From positions 1-9,706 of the forward strand of contig USIY01000069.1 in assembly GCA_900554845.1 (NCBI GenBank): a stretch of DNA of 9,706 nucleotides, in the 5' to 3' direction. The stretch is from an uncultured Bacteroidales bacterium. GTDB taxonomy: Bacteria > Bacteroidota > Bacteroidia > Bacteroidales > Muribaculaceae. The notes beneath the pieces are model-generated. The model was not told where the DNA came from. It did no database searches and worked only from the letters and a program-made list of their open reading frames with translations. Shown one piece after another: positions 4,817 to 9,706 of this stretch. Every line of letters begins with the position of its first letter. Positions within the stretch are counted from its first letter, which is position 1. Made by a program: the position numbers and the translations under genes.

Positions 4817-7800
4817 TTATTGGTTACGTCCGCAACAGTTCTTGTATTTCTTGCCCGACCCGCAGGGACAAGGGTCGTTGCGTCCCACTTTTGGCTGGGC
4901 TTTTGCAGGCTGGGCTTTTGCAGGACCGGAAGAGCGGTTCACGTTCTTCGCGGCTTCGCGCTGCGCGCGTTCTCCTTCATACGTCTCGCGTGTAGTGCTG
5001 TAACCTGCATAGGGGTTATATGTGGAGGTTCGTTGGGAAGCGCGCATCGCGGCCTGTGCCGCAGCGGCCTGTGCTGCTTGCGCTGCTTGCTCGGCCTCCG
5101 CCTGACGTTTGGCTTCCTCGAAGTCCGGAACGGCCAAAGATCCTCGGATCATGGTCCCCACCACCTTGGAGTTCATCTCCCACAGCATCTTCTTCCACAG
5201 TTCGAAGGCCTCGATCTTGTAGATCACAAGCGGGTCTTTCTGCTCGTAAGCGGCGTTCTGCACCGAATGGCGAAGTTCGTCCATCTCGCGAAGCTGTTCC
5301 TGCCATGCCTGGTCGATACTGCTGAGCAACACAGCCTTCTCCCATGACTTGGCCAAAGGCTTGCACTCGTTCTCGTAACATTCCTGCAGGTCGGCGCTGA
5401 TATTGAAACGGCGACGTCCGTCGGTCATCGGGACAACAACAGGTCCTGTCAGGTTGCGTTCCTCCACGAAATTCTTGATCCAGGGATAAGCCCCTTTGCA
5501 GATCTGTTCCTTGTGGCGGTTGAGGGTGGTCATGGCATGTTCGGCGAGTTGGTCGGCCATATCCTCGCTGTTCATCCGGCTGTATTCCTGTTCAGTGAAA
5601 GGAACTTCAAGAGATAGTGTACGGTATACTTCCTGACGGAAGTCATCGAAGCTCTGATAGCTTCCGGCGGCGATATTTCCGCTAAGCTCATACACCATGT
5701 TGGCTATGTCCATGCCGATACGCTCGCCGCGTAGGGCGTTCTGGCGCTTGCCGTACACACCGTTACGCTGGGCGTTCATGACGTCGTCGTATTCCACCAG
5801 GCGCTTACGGATGCCGAAGTTGTTTTCCTCCACGCGCTTCTGGGCGTTCTCGATACTCTTTGTGACCATGGAGTTTTCTATCATTTCTCCCTCCTTGAAT
5901 CCGAGACGGTCCAGCATCTTCACTACGCGCTCGTTGGCGAACAGACGCATCACCGTATCCTCGAACGACACGAAGAAGACGGAACTTCCCGGGTCGCCCT
6001 GACGACCGGCACGGCCTCGCAGCTGGCGGTCCACACGTCGTGATTCATGACGCTCCGTACCGATGATGGCCAGACCGCCCGCTTCCTTCACCTCGGGACT
6101 CAGCTTGATGTCGGTACCGCGTCCGGCCATGTTGGTGGCGATGGTGACGGTGCCTTTCTGTCCGGCTTGCGCCACTACCTGTGCCTCCTGCTGGTGAAGC
6201 TTGGCGTTCAACACCTGGTGCGGAATATGACGAAGCTTGAGCATTTTGGACAGCAGTTCCGAAATCTCAACCGATGTGGTGCCCACCAATACGGGGCGAC
6301 CCTGCTTGACCATGTCCTCCACTTCTGTGATTATGGCGGCGTATTTCTCCTTCTTTGTGCGGTAAACACGGTCGTTCATATCGTTGCGGATCACCGGCTT
6401 GTTGGTCGGGATCTCGATAACGTCCAGTTTGTAGATATCGTAGAACTCACCGGCTTCCGTCATGGCGGTACCTGTCATTCCGGCCAGCTTACGGTACATG
6501 CGGAAGTAGTTCTGCAGGGTGATGGTCGCGTAGGTCTGCGTTGCGGCCTCTACCTTCACGCCCTCCTTGGCCTCGATGGCCTGGTGAAGCCCGTCGGAAT
6601 AACGGCGTCCTTCCATGATACGGCCCGTCTGCTCGTCGACGATCTTGATCTTATTGTTGTCGATCACATACTCCACATCCTTGTCGAAGAGAGTGTATGC
6701 CTTCAGCAATTGGTTCACGGTATGGACGCGCTCGGACTTGATGGAGTAATTTTTCAGCAGCTCGTCTTTCTTTTCCTGCTTCTGTTCCGGGGTAAGATCC
6801 TCGTTCTCCACCTGACTCAGCTGCGACGCGATGTCGGGAAGTATGAAGAAGTCGGGGTCGCTGGTGGTGCCTGTAAGCACCTCAATGCCCTTGTCGGTAA
6901 GCTCGATGCTGTGGTTCTTCTCGTCGATCACGAAATAGAGCGGCTCCACGGCCTTGGGCATCTCGCGGTTGTTGTCCTGCATGTATTTGGCCTCGACCTT
7001 CAGCATAAGGTTCTTTATGCCCTCTTCGCTGAGATAACGGATCAGCGGGCCGTGCTTCGGCAACGCCTTGTACACGCGGAACAGCGCGAGTCCGCCTTCT
7101 TCTGTCTCGCCTTTGCCGATCTTATCCTTAGCCTCGAGCAGCAGTTGCTGGGCAAGTTTGCGCTGGGCGTTGACCACTTTCTCCACATTCGGCTTGAACT
7201 CGTTGAACATCTGGTCGTCGCCCTTGGGAATGGGACCGGAAATGATCAGAGGCGTACGGGCGTCGTCGATCAACACTGAGTCCACCTCGTCCACAATAGC
7301 GTAATAATGTTGTTCACGCTGCACAAGATCCTCCGTGGACACAGCCATGTTGTCGCGCAGATAGTCGAAGCCGAACTCATTGTTGGTTCCGAAAGTCACA
7401 TCGGAATTATATACGTCGCGTCTTTCCTGGCTGTTGGGCTCCGTCTTGTCGATGCATCCCACCGTCAGGCCGTGGAACTGATACAACGGTCCCATCCATT
7501 CGGAGTCGCGTTTCGCCAGATAGTCGTTCACGGTCACCACATGGACGCCCTCGCCCGTCAGTGCGTTCAGGAAGACAGGGAGAGTGGCCACGAGAGTCTT
7601 GCCCTCGCCGGTGGCCATCTCGGCGATGTTGTTCGTCACTTTGTCGCCGTTCATCATGCCGTGCAGAACCATGCCGCCGATAAGCTGCACGTCGTAGTGC
7701 ACCATGTCCCATGTCATAAGGTTTCCGCCGGCCATCCATGAGTTTTTATAAACGGCCTTGTCACCGTCGACGGTGATGAAGTCTTTTCCCTGGCGCGCCA

Positions 7801-8212
7801 GCTCGCGGTCGGCTTCCGTGGCCGTCACCTCAATGGTATCGTTTTCCTTGAAACGGCGTGCGGTCTCCTTGACAATGGCGAATACCTCGGGCAGCGCGGC
7901 GTCAAGATCCTTGGCATAATTGGCGAACATCTCCTCGCGGGTGTCGTCGATTTCTTTCCACAGGGGCTCGCGCTTGTCATAGTCCAGTTTCTCGATCTGG
8001 CCGCGGAGGTCCGTGATATGGTCTTTGTATTTCTGCGCGTTGCCCCGTATCTCTCCTTTGATGGTTTCGATACGGCCGCGCAGTTCGTCGTGGCTGAGGC
8101 CCTGCAGCTGCTCGTAGGCGGGAAGAATTTCTTTATTCAGTCTGTTCCACAACGGACGCACGGCGCGTTCCGACTGGTTGCCGAACAGTTTTCTCAATAC
8201 GTTATTTAACAT
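4817..8212 (-). CDS. secA: Preprotein translocase ATPase SecA
   Basis: The 1131-aa motor ATPase drives Sec-dependent secretion through SecYEG at the inner membrane. Walker A MATGEGKT is at residues 199-206, the Walker B DEVD at 308-311 followed by SVLIDDARTPLIISG. The helicase motifs TNMAGRGTDI, GTERHESRRVDRQLRGRAGR and QGDPG span roughly 690-745. After an Ala/Gln-rich stretch, the C-terminus ends CPCGSGKKYKNCC (C1115, C1117, C1126, C1127), the zinc-binding SEC-C motif that contacts SecB or ribosomes. It is about 230 residues longer than E. coli SecA (901 aa), with extra charged sequence near residues 55-105 and inside the preprotein cross-linking region (about 330-480); long forms are usual in Bacteroidetes. 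ATG 8212 gives the expected family N-terminus (MLNNVLRKLFG). Only 38 nt separate it from the upstream phosphatase-like gene, with no consensus promoter. The next gene starts 6 nt after its stop. Confidence 0.98.
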   Translation of the reverse strand: MLNNVLRKLFGNQSERAVRPLWNRLNKEILPAYEQLQGLSHDELRGRIETIKGEIRGNAQKYKDHITDLRGQIEKLDYDKREPLWKEIDDTREEMFANYAKDLDAALPEVFAIVKETARRFKENDTIEVTATEADRELARQGKDFITVDGDKAVYKNSWMAGGNLMTWDMVHYDVQLIGGMVLHGMMNGDKVTNNIAEMATGEGKTLVATLPVFLNALTGEGVHVVTVNDYLAKRDSEWMGPLYQFHGLTVGCIDKTEPNSQERRDVYNSDVTFGTNNEFGFDYLRDNMAVSTEDLVQREQHYYAIVDEVDSVLIDDARTPLIISGPIPKGDDQMFNEFKPNVEKVVNAQRKLAQQLLLEAKDKIGKGETEEGGLALFRVYKALPKHGPLIRYLSEEGIKNLMLKVEAKYMQDNNREMPKAVEPLYFVIDEKNHSIELTDKGIEVLTGTTSDPDFFILPDIASQLSQVENEDLTPEQKQEKKDELLKNYSIKSERVHTVNQLLKAYTLFDKDVEYVIDNNKIKIVDEQTGRIMEGRRYSDGLHQAIEAKEGVKVEAATQTYATITLQNYFRMYRKLAGMTGTAMTEAGEFYDIYKLDVIEIPTNKPVIRNDMNDRVYRTKKEKYAAIITEVEDMVKQGRPVLVGTTSVEISELLSKMLKLRHIPHQVLNAKLHQQEAQVVAQAGQKGTVTIATNMAGRGTDIKLSPEVKEAGGLAIIGTERHESRRVDRQLRGRAGRQGDPGSSVFFVSFEDTVMRLFANERVVKMLDRLGFKEGEMIENSMVTKSIENAQKRVEENNFGIRKRLVEYDDVMNAQRNGVYGKRQNALRGERIGMDIANMVYELSGNIAAGSYQSFDDFRQEVYRTLSLEVPFTEQEYSRMNSEDMADQLAEHAMTTLNRHKEQICKGAYPWIKNFVEERNLTGPVVVPMTDGRRRFNISADLQECYENECKPLAKSWEKAVLLSSIDQAWQEQLREMDELRHSVQNAAYEQKDPLVIYKIEAFELWKKMLWEMNSKVVGTMIRGSLAVPDFEEAKRQAEAEQAAQAAQAAAAQAAMRASQRTSTYNPYAGYSTTRETYEGERAQREAAKNVNRSSGPAKAQPAKAQPKVGRNDPCPCGSGKKYKNCCGRNQ
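4893..4922. repeat. 15-bp perfect tandem duplication in secA (AKAQP x2)
   Basis: GGCTGGGCTTTTGCA occurs twice in direct succession (4893-4907 and 4908-4922), giving AKAQPAKAQP in the flexible linker before the SEC-C zinc motif of SecA. The two copies are identical, so the duplication looks recent. Confidence 0.85.
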
Positions 8213-8250
8213 TTGTCTTATAATCTTTTTTTCAAGTGAATATTCAGGAT

Positions 8251-9528
8251 TTATCTTATGGGGAGAGCATGGGAGCGGGCGCCGTTCGGTGAACGAATCC
8301 TGAGAATATCGGTTATTGTGGGTGCCAAAGCCGTGGCATCCACTGTTGTGCTGACCTTATTGGCCACGACTTCAGGGGCCATGATAAACGCCGGAGTCAT
8401 GACCGGCATCTGTCTCATCGGCTTGTTGCGCTGTGTCGCGCCGGTTTCATCCTCTACAATCGACCATCCCGGAGAAAGTCGGATCAAGACGTCCGGACCA
8501 TATTTAGGATCGTATCCCACATTCAGTGCGTCCGTTTCGGGTGTTGTGGGGGATAGTATCTCGCTGCGGGTGAATGTCTGTTCCACACCGCTCATCTGCG
8601 CCAGAAACTGGCGAGCGTCGTTGGCGATGCTTATAGGGTCGAGGTTGCGGGCCTCGAGCGCTTTATGGTCAAGGTAGAGGTTGCCGTTGCGCAACGAGGA
8701 GATGTACTCGCCGTTGCCGTGGCGCGCCACAAGATAAGAGTTGAGGAGCGATTTCGCGCGTCTGAGCGAGAACTCTCCGCCGGGAATGCGGAATCGTTTG
8801 TCTTCGGTGGCCACTGCGTCATAATAGCCTGTGGATGTAAGCCAGATCACGGCGTTTTCTTTGCCGCAGTATTTGTCCACGGCATCGATAAGACGGCCTA
8901 TCTGAGTGTCGAGACGCAGGTAGGCGTCGGTGCTTTCAGCCTCTCCGTCGCCGAGCGAATATTTATAAGGGGCCACTGTGTAGGCCACATTCACCATTCC
9001 CTGACCGGAAGGATCGGCGGGCAGGCTGTTGATAAGCTCAATCGCCATGTCCGTCACGGCCTGGTTGCCGCCTGGAGTCAAGGCGATCTTTCGGTAAACG
9101 TCTCTGTCTCCGCGCGAGAACTTATAGTCGAACAGGCGCCCTTTGGCAAGATTCCCTTTAAGTCTGGCGGTCTCGGCGAGCGGACGCCACAGCATAGTGT
9201 CCACACGGTGAATCACCGCGTTGCGGGAGTTGACGCGCTGGGCTGCGGTGTTCAGAGGTCCGTAATAATTGGAGGTGGCCCAATAACCTGATGTATTGTT
9301 GAGCCATATTGCATTGTCGGCGGTATGGCCGGCGAGTATCACCGCCTGCTGAGGGTCTGCTGCCACTGAGTAGATGGTGGCTTTGCCGTCGCTCGCTATT
9401 GCCAGTTCGTCGGCGATGGTTGACAGACGAAGGGCCTCCGGGGTAAAGGAATCGTTGCTGATCGCGCCGGTGGAGCCGGGTTTCGCCAGCGGAGGACGCA
9501 TGGCGTGGATCTCGCTGTCGTAAACCAT
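8251..9528 (-). CDS. Alkaline-phosphatase-superfamily protein, 5'-truncated and probably catalytically degenerate
   Basis: The open frame gives 425 aa from ATG 9528, but homology to Bacteroidetes type I phosphodiesterase/alkaline-phosphatase-family proteins begins only at about VYDSEIHAMRPP (9525). It then continues to the normal C-terminus (VDATALAPTI 396-405, IRSPNGA 411-417). The usual first ~100 residues are missing: signal peptide, first metal-binding Asp and the Thr/Ser nucleophile. In their place is rmlB DNA, so the ATG is fortuitous. Recognisable family parts include SNDSFTPEALRLSTIADELA (25-43), YSVAADPQQAVILAGHTADN (53-72), RVDTMLWRP (108-116) and TDAYLRLDTQIGRLIDAVD (200-218). Where active members have DxxGH and SDHG metal motifs, this one has APYKYSLGD (186-194) and TSTGYYD (231-237), so it may be a pseudoenzyme even when full length. 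The intact protein would be periplasmic. It ends 38 nt before secA and may share its transcript. Confidence 0.75.
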   Translation of the reverse strand: MVYDSEIHAMRPPLAKPGSTGAISNDSFTPEALRLSTIADELAIASDGKATIYSVAADPQQAVILAGHTADNAIWLNNTSGYWATSNYYGPLNTAAQRVNSRNAVIHRVDTMLWRPLAETARLKGNLAKGRLFDYKFSRGDRDVYRKIALTPGGNQAVTDMAIELINSLPADPSGQGMVNVAYTVAPYKYSLGDGEAESTDAYLRLDTQIGRLIDAVDKYCGKENAVIWLTSTGYYDAVATEDKRFRIPGGEFSLRRAKSLLNSYLVARHGNGEYISSLRNGNLYLDHKALEARNLDPISIANDARQFLAQMSGVEQTFTRSEILSPTTPETDALNVGYDPKYGPDVLIRLSPGWSIVEDETGATQRNKPMRQMPVMTPAFIMAPEVVANKVSTTVDATALAPTITDILRIRSPNGARSHALPIR

Positions 9529-9653
9529 TGCCCGTGTATGGCAAAGGAGAAAATGTTCGTGATTGGTTGTATGTAATCGACCATGTTCGGGGCATTGATC
9601 TTATTTTTCACAAAGGTAAAATAGCAGAGACATATAATATTGGTGGATTCAAT
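9522..9653 (+). pseudogene. rmlB: rmlB fragment in inverted orientation (dTDP-glucose 4,6-dehydratase)
   Basis: The plus strand reads KPLPVYGKGENVRDWLYV, then IDHVRGIDLIFHKGKI, then AETYNIGGFN. This is the C-terminal-half signature of RmlB/RfbB, which makes dTDP-4-keto-6-deoxyglucose for rhamnose and other surface sugars. RmlB homology stops after GGFN (9653) and the frame ends at TAA 9687-9689. No upstream part of the gene lies on this strand; at 9521 it abuts the phosphatase-like gene. A hand count gives about 36% GC for 9522-9706, against roughly 65% in the adjacent 60 bases at 9421-9480, so the DNA has a different origin from its neighbour. Confidence 0.85.
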
Positions 9654-9706
9654 GGTATAAGTTTTTCAGGAAATTGGTAAGGGCCATAATTATTGGAACA
9701 ATTCGT
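9650..9706 (-). pseudogene. rmlB: rmlB fragment in forward (minus) orientation, cut by window edge
   Basis: From the right edge the minus strand reads TNCSNNYGPYQFPEKLIPL, the highly conserved RmlB segment that normally lies about ten residues before KPLPVYGKG. The frame then departs from the family at 9650 and soon meets a stop. It joins, across a 4-base overlap (9650-9653), to the inverted piece of the same gene. In a normal rmlB these two pieces would be on the same strand, separated by about ten codons. Confidence 0.85.

Noticed and set aside
4349..5347. Plus-strand open frame of 332 codons across the first GYF gene and the secA 3' end
   Set aside because: Antisense to two real genes, with low-complexity Leu/Val/Arg composition that mirrors the Q/Y/N repeats; no recognisable domain.
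6047..7279. Long plus-strand open frame (410 codons) opposite secA
   Set aside because: It lies entirely antisense to well-conserved SecA motifs, and its His/Leu/Val-rich translation resembles no protein family. It is an antisense shadow of GC-rich coding DNA.

Overview
The window looks like chromosomal DNA of a gut-type member of the Bacteroidales, plausibly Muribaculaceae or a relative. The main pointers are a very long SecA (1131 aa) with a C-terminal SEC-C zinc motif, a DcaP-like porin, GYF_2/CD225 membrane proteins, and a textbook Bacteroidetes promoter (TTTG, 20 nt, TAACTTTG) in front of a tRNA gene. Genus-level placement is a guess. Every convincing intact gene is on the minus strand, so transcription runs from high to low coordinates.

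Read in the direction of transcription, the window starts at its right edge (9706 to about 9520) with two pieces of an AT-rich rmlB gene (dTDP-glucose 4,6-dehydratase). They lie in opposite orientations and join directly onto an alkaline-phosphatase-superfamily gene that has lost its 5' end. This is a rearrangement or an assembly/amplification chimera. Next comes secA (8212-4817). It is followed with almost no spacing by two paralogous membrane proteins (GYF_2 domain plus CD225-like transmembrane domain) and then by neuD-, neuC- and neuA-like genes for making a CMP-activated nonulosonic acid (sialic- or legionaminic-type sugar). Gaps within this block are +6, +8, -4, +16 and -4 nt, so secA through neuA reads as one polycistron. 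No nonulosonate synthase (neuB/legI) is present in the window.

After neuA there is a short array of 10-bp tandem repeats. Beyond it, on the opposite strand, is a small remnant carrying half of a topoisomerase-type C4 zinc finger. Then comes an isolated tRNA-Gly(CCC) with its own promoter and a strong intrinsic terminator, and finally the first 201 codons of a DcaP-like outer-membrane porin that runs off the left edge.

Functionally the window combines protein export (SecA), two uncharacterised membrane proteins that may act at the envelope, and activation of an acidic surface sugar. No CRISPR array, transposase, integrase or toxin/defence module is visible. The most unusual points are the inverted rmlB junctions, the co-operonic arrangement of secA with GYF-CD225 and nonulosonate genes, the 10-bp repeat array, and the half zinc finger. 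I do not see a clearly new multi-gene system.
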